The notes under the pieces are model-generated. The model made no database searches. It saw only the letters and a list, made by a program, of their open reading frames with translations, and was not told where the DNA came from. The position numbers were made by a program, and so were the translations under genes. Positions 23,514 through 31,691 of a stretch of 64,000 nt of DNA are shown one piece after another. The DNA comes from Desulfolithobacter dissulfuricans (lineage in GTDB: Bacteria; Desulfobacterota; Desulfobulbia; Desulfobulbales; Desulfobulbaceae): assembly GCF_025998535.1 (NCBI RefSeq), contig NZ_AP024233.1, positions 3,062,001 through 3,126,000 of the forward strand, in the 5' to 3' direction. The first letter of the stretch is position 1. Each line of letters starts with the position of its first letter.

Positions 23514-24395
23514 ATGAAGAAAATGATTCTGGCACTGGTCGTACTGGGTGTCGCCCTGACCGTAAGTCTGTCCCAGGCCCTGGCGGCCCAGCAGTGGCCC
23601 GAAGAGATAACCTTCGGGGTGATTCCAGTGGCCTCGTCGCGAGAGATGAGTGATTCCTTTGGCGACCTGACCAGCTACCTGCAGAAAGAGCTGGGCATCA
23701 AGGTCAAACTGCAGGTGGCCGGAGACTATGCCGCGGTGATAACCGGCATGCAGCACAAGCACGTGGATGTGGCCTACCTGGGGCCCAAGTCGTACTGCGA
23801 GGCCGCCAGGCGGGCCGGGGCCGAAGCCGTGGCCGTTGAAGTCGGCGAGGATGGAACCGCCGGCTACTATGGTTTCATCATCACCAGGGCGGACTCCGGC
23901 CTGACGGACTTAAATTCCCTCAAGGGCAAGACATGGGCCTTCACGGATCCCCAGTCCACCTCCGGGACCCTGGTGCCGACCATCTATTTCAACGAGGTGG
24001 GCATCGATCCGCATAAATACTTTTCCAAGGTGATCTATTCCGGAAGCCACGAGGCCTCCATCCTGGCCGTGAAATCGGGCAAGGTTGCGGCCGCCTCGAC
24101 CAATAACCTGGACTATTCCCGCGGCCTGGGCCGGCACTGGCAGGAAAAGGATTTCAACATCATCTGGAAATCCGACCTGATACCTGGCTCGCCCATCGCC
24201 GTCCGCAGCGACCTCCCCTCTTCCCTGAAAATGGCCATCAAGGGTGCCTTCATTTCCTACAACGACAAGGAAGGACTGGAGAAGCTGAAGATCGCCGGCT
24301 ACATCCCGGGCAACGACTCCATGTACAACGGGGTTCGTGAACTGATCGTCATGAAGAACGCCCTGAAGAAGAAGGCAAAGGTTGCCAGACAGTAG
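23514..24395 (+). CDS. phnD: Phosphonate-binding periplasmic protein PhnD
   Basis: This is a 293-residue periplasmic binding protein with a signal peptide (MILALVVLGVALTVSLSQALAA). The mature part starts with the PhnD-like FGVIPVASSREMSD and contains AYLGPKSYCEA and TDPQSTSGTLVPT, family motifs at the phosphonate pocket. AAAGGAG lies 7 bp before the ATG. It binds phosphonates and delivers them to PhnE. Confidence 0.93.
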   Translation: MKKMILALVVLGVALTVSLSQALAAQQWPEEITFGVIPVASSREMSDSFGDLTSYLQKELGIKVKLQVAGDYAAVITGMQHKHVDVAYLGPKSYCEAARRAGAEAVAVEVGEDGTAGYYGFIITRADSGLTDLNSLKGKTWAFTDPQSTSGTLVPTIYFNEVGIDPHKYFSKVIYSGSHEASILAVKSGKVAAASTNNLDYSRGLGRHWQEKDFNIIWKSDLIPGSPIAVRSDLPSSLKMAIKGAFISYNDKEGLEKLKIAGYIPGNDSMYNGVRELIVMKNALKKKAKVARQ

Positions 24396-24418
24396 CTGAG
24401 TTCCAGCGGTGTATACCC

Positions 24419-24458
24419 GGTCTGTTTTGTCCACCCCTCCGGGTGAAACAGACCTTTT
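24419..24458 (+). terminator. Intra-operon hairpin with T-run between phnD and phnE
   Basis: GGTCTGTTT (24419-24427) pairs with AAACAGACC (24446-24454), with an inner CACCC/GGGTG stem, and is followed by TTTT. It resembles a partial terminator or a 3' stabilising hairpin, which is common after binding-protein genes and would make PhnD more abundant than PhnE. Confidence 0.55.
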
Positions 24459-24492
24459 CCCTGAACCCGCGTGAACCGTTTCAGGAGATATC

Positions 24493-25383
24493 ATGTCAAC
24501 CATCCAGGATTCCACACCTGCTGACCTGGCCGTGTCGCGGCTGAAAAGGAGCTCGACCCCGTTTCGCTGGCAGACATTTTTCGTCGCCGCCATCCTTGCC
24601 GCAGTCTTCCTGACCAGCTGGTTCGACACCGGGATGAGCATCGGCTCGCTGCTGGGCGGGGCCGGTTTCATGAGGGACTACCTGGTCGGCAACCCGGAGA
24701 TCAGCGGTTCCGCTTTTTTTCCGCCCACCCTGATTCTCTCTGATATCCGGGTCTACGTGATGGCCATGATAGAGACCCTGGAGATGGCGGTGGTTGCCCT
24801 GTTCTTTTCCATCCTGGTGGCTGTGCCCCTGTCGCTCTTCGCCTCACGCAACATCCTCAGGATTCTCCTGCCCGGCCATTCCCTGATCACCCGTACCCTG
24901 CGGACCGGTATCTACCTGGCTGCATCGCTGGTGGCCAACGTCTTTCGCTCCATCAATGAAATCGTCTGGGCCCTGTTTTTTGTCTCTGCCGTCGGCCTGG
25001 GCCCCATGGCTGGAATTCTTGCCCTGGCGGTTCATACGGCGGGGGTGCTGTGCAAGCTGTTGGCCGAGGGCAACGAGGCCATTGATCCCGGACCGGTGGA
25101 AGCCCTGAGCGCCACCGGTGCCGGCTTTCTCAAGATCATAACCTTTGCGGTGGTCCCCCAGACCATGCCCCATTTTATCTCCATGGTCCTCTACCGCTTT
25201 GAATCCGACGTCCGGTCCGCCTCCATCCTCGGCTTTGTCGGGGCCGGCGGCATCGGCTTTTACCTCTTTGACAAGGTCAGATCCTTTGAAAACGGCGACG
25301 TAACCACGATTATCATCATCATCGTGGTCACGGTCTGGCTGATCGACAAACTGAGCGCCTATATCAGAGAAAAATTCATTTAA
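24493..25383 (+). CDS. phnE: Phosphonate ABC transporter permease PhnE
   Basis: This is the 296-residue inner-membrane permease of the phosphonate importer. It has several membrane helices and the EAA-type loop that docks the ATPase (EALSATGAGFLKIITFAVVPQ), followed by VLYRFESDVRSASILGFVGAGGIGF, which is typical of PhnE. CAGGAG precedes the ATG. Only one permease gene is present, so it should act as a homodimer. Confidence 0.92.
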   Translation: MSTIQDSTPADLAVSRLKRSSTPFRWQTFFVAAILAAVFLTSWFDTGMSIGSLLGGAGFMRDYLVGNPEISGSAFFPPTLILSDIRVYVMAMIETLEMAVVALFFSILVAVPLSLFASRNILRILLPGHSLITRTLRTGIYLAASLVANVFRSINEIVWALFFVSAVGLGPMAGILALAVHTAGVLCKLLAEGNEAIDPGPVEALSATGAGFLKIITFAVVPQTMPHFISMVLYRFESDVRSASILGFVGAGGIGFYLFDKVRSFENGDVTTIIIIIVVTVWLIDKLSAYIREKFI

Positions 25384-25439
25384 AGAAGCGAGACCTACAA
25401 CCTGTATTCGAAAACAGTTAGACGCAAGGTGCAGAAAAA

Positions 25440-25859
25440 ATGCAGATCAAACGCGAAAACTTAAATGACCTCCTGCAGGAGATCGCCCGGGAAGATGTGC
25501 AGCATCTGGCTGATCGAATCAGCCGGAGAGCGGTTATCCATATTCTCCAGCATTCCACCCAGCATACCCTGCTGGTTCCGGTATTCGACCCGGTGAGCCA
25601 GTCCCGGTTCTACAGTGGCGAGGCCCTGGTCACCTCGGCCGTGGTCCAGGTGAACGGCTGTAACGGCTGGGCCATGGTCATGGATGACCAGCCGGAACTT
25701 GCCCTGGCCATCGCGGTCCTGGACGGGGCCTGGGGCGCGGTACTTTTCAGGGAAGACATTGCCCGCCTGGTGCAGCAGGGAATCCGGAGCCGTACCCTCA
25801 CCCGCCAGCGGCAGCAAAACGAGGTGGCGGCGACCGAGGTTAACTTTGATCTCCTGTAA
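25440..25859 (+). CDS. phnG: C-P lyase subunit PhnG
   Basis: This is a 139-residue subunit of the PhnGHIJ C-P lyase core complex, which cleaves carbon-phosphorus bonds after the substrate is joined to ribose triphosphate. Family traits include SRFYSGEALVTSAVVQVNG and the central ALAIAVLDG stretch. It begins the catalytic half of the operon, 56 bp after phnE. Confidence 0.9.
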   Translation: MQIKRENLNDLLQEIAREDVQHLADRISRRAVIHILQHSTQHTLLVPVFDPVSQSRFYSGEALVTSAVVQVNGCNGWAMVMDDQPELALAIAVLDGAWGAVLFREDIARLVQQGIRSRTLTRQRQQNEVAATEVNFDLL

Positions 25860-25896
25860 CACGCAGGAGAGTGGGGTTCATGACTGTGGGCTGGAT

Positions 25897-26448
25897 ATGA
25901 TCAACAGGCAAGTTCAGCTTGAGCAGACCAACCGCCGAAATTTCAGGGTCTGCCTGGAAACTCTTGCCCGGCCGGGAACCACGGGCACGATCCTCCCGGT
26001 TTTTGGCAGCCATCTGCTGGCCCTGGCCCACTGTCTGCTCTATCCGGAGGTCACCAGCTGTTTTTACGCTCCGGGCAATCAGCGGCAGCTCCGAGCCATG
26101 ACCGGTTCCCCCGGTGCACCCCCCGACCAGGCCGATTACATCTTCTGCGACCGGGCCGAAACAACGATTCTGACCGCCGCCAGAGCCGGAACCCTGATGC
26201 ATCCGGAACAGTCCGCTACCCTCTTTATCCAGACCGATGATCCAGGAGTTAAGACCACCAGGGTCCTGCTGAGCGGTCCCGGGATCCCGGGACGCATGGC
26301 AAGGAGTCTGCCGGTGGCAGGTTCGTTTTTGTCCCTGCTCCGGGAGAAAAACTCCTCTTTTCCGCTTGGACTCGACTGTTTCTTCCTGGACCGGGACGGG
26401 AGGATGACTGGTATTGCCCGCACAACCAGAGTGGAGATCATCCCATGA
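25897..26448 (+). CDS. phnH: C-P lyase subunit PhnH
   Basis: This is a 183-residue C-P lyase core subunit. I place the start at ATG 25897 (MINRQVQLEQTNRRNFRVCLETLARPGT), because the part encoded upstream overlaps phnG and is unlike the family. The motif RNFRxxLETLARPG is the usual PhnH opening. Its stop overlaps the phnI start by 4 bp. The ribosome-binding site is weak, suggesting coupling to phnG. Confidence 0.88.
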   Translation: MINRQVQLEQTNRRNFRVCLETLARPGTTGTILPVFGSHLLALAHCLLYPEVTSCFYAPGNQRQLRAMTGSPGAPPDQADYIFCDRAETTILTAARAGTLMHPEQSATLFIQTDDPGVKTTRVLLSGPGIPGRMARSLPVAGSFLSLLREKNSSFPLGLDCFFLDRDGRMTGIARTTRVEIIP

Positions 26449-27500
26449 GTTATGTGGCCATCAAGGGCGGCACAGAGGCCATAACCGCCTCAAAAGCCCT
26501 CTATAAGAAGATGCTTGCCGGAGAGTTCCCGGACATCGACGGCGTGCAGGGCCAACTCCTCTTCGGCCTGGACCGGATCATGGGCGAAGGCGCCCTCTAC
26601 TCGCAGCAGATGGGCATCCGGGCCATCGAGTATTCCGGCTGCGACCTGCTTGAAGCCGCCTTTTACCTCCGGGCCCACCGCTCCACCTGTCGTCGGGCCG
26701 GGATCGCCGAAACCGTCAGGACCGAAGATATCAGACTGGTTCGCAGAATTTCCTCGGCCTTTAAGGAGATCCCCGGCGGCCAGATCCTCGGTCCTTCCAG
26801 CGACTACCTGTTCAAGCTTTTGGCAGAAAAACGGCCTGTCCCCGGCCCGTCGACAATCCCCGTGGCCGCAGCCAGGGGCAAGGTGGCCGGGGCCCTGGAC
26901 GAACTGCGGCGCCAGGAGAGAATCCTGCAACTCGAGGTGGATCAGGAAGAACCCTTTGACATCACCAGGGCAACACCCCTGCCGCCCTATCCCCGGTCGA
27001 GCCTCATGCAGATGATGGCCCGGGGCGAAACCGGCTCCATGCTCGCTTTTGCCTACACCTCCCTGCGCGGCTACGGCGACGTCCATCCGACCATCGGCGA
27101 GCTGCGTCTCGGCATGGTGGCCCTGGAAACCACTCATCCGTTCACCGGCAACCGGGTCACTGTGGGCGAGATCAGGGTCACGGCGGTGGAAAGCGTGGGC
27201 AGCTTCAAAAAAGACCCCCGGGACGGTAAACTGCGGCTGGCCACCGGCTTTGGCTTCTGTTTCGGGTTCAACGAGACCAAGGCCATTGCCATGTCCATCC
27301 TTGACCTGGCCATGACCTGGCCCAGCTTCTCCATCGGCGGGGAGGATGGGGTGGCGACAAGCCCGGAGATGATCATGCATCACATCGACGGTATCGAATC
27401 CATGGGCTTCACCAACCACTTCAAAATGCCCCATTACGTCACCTTCCAGGCCGACCTCCACACCTTCAACAAGGCGAAAGACAATAAACACCATGACTGA
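26445..27500 (+). CDS. phnI: C-P lyase subunit PhnI
   Basis: This 351-residue core subunit catalyses, with PhnGHL, transfer of the phosphonate to the ribose of a nucleoside triphosphate (nucleosidase activity of PhnI). It opens MSYVAIKGGTEAI as usual and contains ALAFAYTSLRGYGDVHPT-like and TGFGFCFGFNETKAIAM blocks and FQADLHTF near the end. The length agrees with the family. It overlaps both neighbours by a few bases. Confidence 0.93.
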   Translation: MSYVAIKGGTEAITASKALYKKMLAGEFPDIDGVQGQLLFGLDRIMGEGALYSQQMGIRAIEYSGCDLLEAAFYLRAHRSTCRRAGIAETVRTEDIRLVRRISSAFKEIPGGQILGPSSDYLFKLLAEKRPVPGPSTIPVAAARGKVAGALDELRRQERILQLEVDQEEPFDITRATPLPPYPRSSLMQMMARGETGSMLAFAYTSLRGYGDVHPTIGELRLGMVALETTHPFTGNRVTVGEIRVTAVESVGSFKKDPRDGKLRLATGFGFCFGFNETKAIAMSILDLAMTWPSFSIGGEDGVATSPEMIMHHIDGIESMGFTNHFKMPHYVTFQADLHTFNKAKDNKHHD

Positions 27501-28332
27501 ACCCACCTTTGGCTTTTTTGACCAGGATACCAAGAAAGAGATCCGCCGCGCCCTGCTCAAGGCGGTCTCACTGCCCGGCTATACCGTCCCCTTTGCTTCC
27601 CGCGAGATGCCCATCGCCCGCGGCTGGGGAACCGGCGGGTTGCAGATAACCCTGAGCCTCATCGAGGAAGACGATGTCCTCAAGGTCATCGACCAGGGTT
27701 GCGACGGCTCGGTCAACGCGGTCAATATCCGCGACTTCATCGTCGCCACCACCGGGGTCCGGACCACCTGCCATACCAGCGATGCGACCGTGATCCAGTC
27801 CCGGCACCGGATCCCGGAACAACCCCTCACCGAAAATCAGATCCTGGTTCTACAGGTACCTGTACCCGAGGTTCTTACCACAGTGGAACCGGACACCGGC
27901 CGACAGAAAGACATGCACGCCCACCGGGACTACTCCAGGCTCTGGGTCCTGCTCTACGAGGATACGGCCCAGTTCGGAGATTCAAGAATATCCAGCCGGT
28001 ATCCGGTGGCGGTCCATGATCACTATGTCATGGACCCCTCCCCCATTCCCCGCTACGACATTCCCCGGCTCCACAATAATCCGGCCCTGCTGCTCTTTGG
28101 CGCCGGACGGGAAAAAAGGATCTATGCAATTCCGCCTTTTACCACTGTCACGCCACTCGTCTTCGCCGACCGACCGTTCCGGATCGAGACCTTTGACGGT
28201 ATCTGCTGTGAGCGATGCGGAACCAGCGGGGTTTTCTTTGACCAGGTCCAGCGGGAAGACGGGACCCATTACTATTGCAGCGACACCGATAACTGCGACT
28301 CCATGCTGAAGAGGAAACAGAATGCTGCTTGA
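27493..28332 (+). CDS. phnJ: Carbon-phosphorus lyase PhnJ (radical SAM)
   Basis: This 279-residue catalytic subunit breaks the C-P bond by radical chemistry. The cluster cysteines are at residues 239, 242, 262 and 268 (Cx2C, then Cx5C), with an extra Cys238. The segment between the second and third cysteines is 19 residues, as counted here. The N-terminus holds the ARGWGTGGLQITL block with the glycines of the radical site region. It overlaps phnI and phnK. Confidence 0.93.
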   Translation: MTEPTFGFFDQDTKKEIRRALLKAVSLPGYTVPFASREMPIARGWGTGGLQITLSLIEEDDVLKVIDQGCDGSVNAVNIRDFIVATTGVRTTCHTSDATVIQSRHRIPEQPLTENQILVLQVPVPEVLTTVEPDTGRQKDMHAHRDYSRLWVLLYEDTAQFGDSRISSRYPVAVHDHYVMDPSPIPRYDIPRLHNNPALLLFGAGREKRIYAIPPFTTVTPLVFADRPFRIETFDGICCERCGTSGVFFDQVQREDGTHYYCSDTDNCDSMLKRKQNAA

Positions 28333-29158
28333 TATCCAGTCGCTCTGCAAGATCTACGGACCCTCGTGTGGCCAGTGCCTGGACCTGACTGGCGACGACC
28401 ATGGCCGCTCCATCTGTCCCCGCTGCCAGGCGGTGGTGGCGGTCAACCGGGTCAATCTGCAGATCGGCGAGGACGAGGTCCTGGGTATTGTCGGCGAGTC
28501 CGGCTCGGGTAAATCCACCCTGCTCCAGCTAGTGTACCGGGACATTGAAGCCACTTCAGGAAAGGTGTTTTTCAGGGATATGACCAACGGCTGCGGCGTG
28601 CCCGTAAACATTCTTGAGCTGAGCCTGCTGGAAACCACCCGGATGCGTAGCGAACTGATGTCCATGATTTACCAGAATCCGCGCCTGGGGCTGAACTTTC
28701 TCTTTTCCGCCGGCGGAAACATTGCTGAGAAGATCATCGGCTCGGGCGAACTGCGCTATGAAACCATCCGAAGCCAGGCCCTCCATTTCATCGACAAGAT
28801 CGAGCTGCCCATCTCCCGTATCGACGAGTACCCGGAGACCTTTTCCGGCGGCCAGCAGCAGCGTATCCAGATCGCCAAGGCCCTGTCCAGCTCACCCAGG
28901 CTGCTCCTGCTCGATGAACCAACCACCGGCCTTGATGTATCGGTCCAGGCCAGGATCCTGGATATGATCAAGAAGCTGCAGCAAGAGATGGGTTTTTCCA
29001 TGATCGTCGTTTCCCACGACCTGGGCATCATCAGGCATCTCACCGATATCACGGTGGTCATGCGACATGGATCCATTGTCGAATATGGCCTCACCGACCA
29101 GATCCTGGAAGATCCGCAGCATGGCTATACCCAGCTGCTGGTCTCCTCCATTCTCTGA
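28322..29158 (+). CDS. phnK: C-P lyase-associated ATPase PhnK
   Basis: This is a 278-residue ABC-type ATPase that binds the PhnGHIJ core. Walker A is GESGSGKST, the signature is FSGGQQQRIQIAKAL, and Walker B is LLLLDEPTTGLDV. A pair of Cys doublets near the N-terminus (CGQC, CPRC at about 17-40) is notable and may bind a metal. It is not a membrane transporter ATPase despite its oligopeptide-transporter look. Confidence 0.92.
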   Translation: MLLDIQSLCKIYGPSCGQCLDLTGDDHGRSICPRCQAVVAVNRVNLQIGEDEVLGIVGESGSGKSTLLQLVYRDIEATSGKVFFRDMTNGCGVPVNILELSLLETTRMRSELMSMIYQNPRLGLNFLFSAGGNIAEKIIGSGELRYETIRSQALHFIDKIELPISRIDEYPETFSGGQQQRIQIAKALSSSPRLLLLDEPTTGLDVSVQARILDMIKKLQQEMGFSMIVVSHDLGIIRHLTDITVVMRHGSIVEYGLTDQILEDPQHGYTQLLVSSIL

Positions 29159-29166
29159 GCACTGGT

Positions 29167-29877
29167 ATGAATATCCAGGTTGAAAATCCACCCTGCCTGC
29201 AGGTCAACGACCTGACCAAGGAGTTCACCCTCCACAACCGGGACGGCATGCAGATCAACGGTTTTTCCGGGGTCTCCTTCTCGGTCCGGACCGGAGAGCT
29301 GCTGGCCCTGACCGGACCAAGCGGAGTCGGCAAATCCTCGATACTGAAGACCGTGTATCGGACCTACACCCCGAGTCGGGGGACCATCTGGTTGCACCGG
29401 GGCCAGGGCAAGATGGTGAACCTGGCCGGTTGCAGCGAGAGCGAGATGCTTGGCTATCGGCGCCGCCACATCGGCTTTGTCACCCAGTTTCTCAAGATCC
29501 TGCCCCGTATCCCGGCCCTGGATGTGGTGGCGGCCCCGCTCATCGAAACCGGAACCCGAAAGGATGAGGCCAGGGAACGGGCAGCCGAAATGCTCCGCGC
29601 CCTGCACATCAGGGAGGAGCTCTTTTCGATCTCCCCGCTGACCTTTTCCGGCGGCGAGCAGCAGCGCATCAACATAGCCCGGGGAATCATTGCCCCCAAA
29701 AAGCTTCTACTCCTGGACGAGCCCACGGCCTCCCTGGACGAGCAGTCCGCCTCCAGTGTCCTGCAGCTGCTCCAGGAGCTGAAACGACAGAAGATCTGCA
29801 TGGTCGCCATCTTCCACGACAGGGAGCGCATGGTGCAGGTCGCGGACAACGAATATCACCTTGAGCAGGAGACCTGA
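29167..29877 (+). CDS. phnL: C-P lyase-associated ATPase PhnL
   Basis: This is a 236-residue ABC-type ATPase needed for joining phosphonate to the nucleotide. Walker A is GPSGVGKSS, the signature is FSGGEQQRINIARGI, and Walker B is LLLLDEPTASLD. It shares one base with the phnM start. Confidence 0.92.
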   Translation: MNIQVENPPCLQVNDLTKEFTLHNRDGMQINGFSGVSFSVRTGELLALTGPSGVGKSSILKTVYRTYTPSRGTIWLHRGQGKMVNLAGCSESEMLGYRRRHIGFVTQFLKILPRIPALDVVAAPLIETGTRKDEARERAAEMLRALHIREELFSISPLTFSGGEQQRINIARGIIAPKKLLLLDEPTASLDEQSASSVLQLLQELKRQKICMVAIFHDRERMVQVADNEYHLEQET

Positions 29878-31106
29878 TGCAGACAACCATACTTCGTTCG
29901 ACCAGGGTCCTGGTGGAGAAGACTGTCACACCGACGGATATCGTCCTTGTCGGAGGGCGTATCCGCGAAATCGCGGCCCATGGCTCCTTCATGGGCGAGA
30001 CCATTGACCTGGGCTCGCTGCTTGTCCTGCCCGGGCTCGTGGACCTGCACTCCGACGCGGTAGAAAAAGAGATCGAGCCCCGACCGGGCGCCACATTTCC
30101 GATCCGCGCAAGCCTGGTCGAACTGGATAAGAAACTGGCCATGGCCGGCATAACCACCATGTTCCACGCTGTTGCCTTCAATGATGAATCCATTACCAGC
30201 AGCCGGGGGACGGAAATGGCGGCCGCGATCATCCGGGAGACCGGAGAAGCCAACCAGAACCTTCTCGGGGTCGACAACTTCATCCACGCCCGCTTTGAAA
30301 TCACCTCGTTTTCATCGGCACCCGTCATCAGGGAGTTGATCGCCAAAGGGCATGTCCACATGCTTTCGATCATGGACCACACCCCGGGCCAGGGGCAGTT
30401 CAAATCCATCGAGACCTGGAAACGGTTCCACCTGCCCACCTACGATCTCTCCGAGTCCCGGGCCGAAGCCATTATCAGAAAAAAGCTGGCCGACCAGGAA
30501 CTGGCTTACAACCGGGTCCGAAGCCTGCTGGAATTTGGCCACCGGCATGGACTGGTCCTGCTTTCCCATGATGATGACCGGCCGCGTAAAATCGATCTGA
30601 TCCGGGAGATGGGAATCACGGTTTCGGAATTTCCTCTTGATGTGGACGTGGCCGTCTACGCCCGGGAACAAGGCATGACCACCGGTATGGGGGCACCCAA
30701 TGTAGTGCGGGGAAAAAGCCAGAGCGGCAATATTTCCGCCCGGGAGCTGATAAGAGAGGAGTGCTGCGACTTTCTCTGCTCCGACTACCATCCCAGCTCC
30801 CTGCTCCAGGCCGCCTTTGTCCTCCACCGGGAAATGGACCTGGACCTTGCGGCGGCCATGGCCATGGTTAGTTCCTTTCCGGCGGACATCGCCGGTCTGA
30901 CCGATCGGGGCCGTATCGCCCCGGGCCTGCTGGCCGACCTGACCGTGGTGGACGACCGGGATGTCCCCAGGGTAGTCGCCACCTTCAAGACCGGTGAGAT
31001 GATCTATAGTTCGCGCACCTGTGGCCGGCGACAGAGCGCCTGCCCGAACCCGGCCGGGCAGACGCCGGAATGGAACCATCACCCCTATCCTGGACAGGCA
31101 TTATGA
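29877..31106 (+). CDS. phnM: Triphosphoribosyl phosphonate diphosphohydrolase PhnM
   Basis: This is a 409-residue amidohydrolase that removes diphosphate from the phosphonate-ribose triphosphate. Metal-binding motifs are DLHSDAVEKE, MDHTPGQGQ, LSHDDD and CSDYHPSS. The C-terminus (after GEMIYSS) extends about 35 residues past the usual end, with no recognisable domain, and overlaps phnN by ATGA. Confidence 0.92.
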   Translation: MQTTILRSTRVLVEKTVTPTDIVLVGGRIREIAAHGSFMGETIDLGSLLVLPGLVDLHSDAVEKEIEPRPGATFPIRASLVELDKKLAMAGITTMFHAVAFNDESITSSRGTEMAAAIIRETGEANQNLLGVDNFIHARFEITSFSSAPVIRELIAKGHVHMLSIMDHTPGQGQFKSIETWKRFHLPTYDLSESRAEAIIRKKLADQELAYNRVRSLLEFGHRHGLVLLSHDDDRPRKIDLIREMGITVSEFPLDVDVAVYAREQGMTTGMGAPNVVRGKSQSGNISARELIREECCDFLCSDYHPSSLLQAAFVLHREMDLDLAAAMAMVSSFPADIAGLTDRGRIAPGLLADLTVVDDRDVPRVVATFKTGEMIYSSRTCGRRQSACPNPAGQTPEWNHHPYPGQAL

Positions 31107-31672
31107 ACATCGCCCTGATCGTCGGTGCCAGCGGCACCGGCAAGGACACCCTGCTTCGGACTGCCGGGCACTACTTTGCCAGCAATCACAGGATCGTCTT
31201 CCTAAAGCGCTATATCACCCGGCCCCCGGACATCCACGAAACCAACTACTTCCTTGATCCGGGCGCCTTTGAACATCTGCTGGCCGGCAACTTTTTCATC
31301 AGTCACTGGCAGGCCCACGGCCACCGCTACGGCGTCGCCCGGGACCATCTGCGGCAGGTACCTTCCGGCGGCCTGGGCCTGGTCTCGATTTCCCGCACAG
31401 CGATAGCGGATTTTGAAACGCACTATCCCCGGGCCGTCACCATCCAGGTCCAGGCCGACCCGGATACACTCGGCAAGCGGCTGCGCGTGCGGGGTCGGGA
31501 AGAACCGGATAAAATAGACAACCGGCTGGCCCGAGCCAGGCTCCCGGTGGCAGCCCGAAACTTGATTCTCTTTGACAACTCCCGCCCGCTCTCCAGGACA
31601 GGCCCGGCATTCATCAGCCTGCTCGAATCTCTCCTGGACCGATCCGCGCCGCCCCGGCGGCCGGAAACCTAA
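31103..31672 (+). CDS. phnN: Ribose 1,5-bisphosphate phosphokinase PhnN
   Basis: This is a 189-residue guanylate-kinase-like enzyme that turns ribose 1,5-bisphosphate from C-P lyase action into PRPP. The P-loop is GASGTGKDT at the N-terminus, followed by the kinase motif KRYITRPP. I use ATG 31103, which overlaps the phnM stop, rather than an upstream in-frame start. It is the last gene of the operon. No phnP, phnO or phnF is seen, so cyclic ribose phosphate opening must be done elsewhere. Confidence 0.9.
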   Translation: MNIALIVGASGTGKDTLLRTAGHYFASNHRIVFLKRYITRPPDIHETNYFLDPGAFEHLLAGNFFISHWQAHGHRYGVARDHLRQVPSGGLGLVSISRTAIADFETHYPRAVTIQVQADPDTLGKRLRVRGREEPDKIDNRLARARLPVAARNLILFDNSRPLSRTGPAFISLLESLLDRSAPPRRPET

Positions 31673-31691
31673 GAGCATCCGGCCCCGGTTG

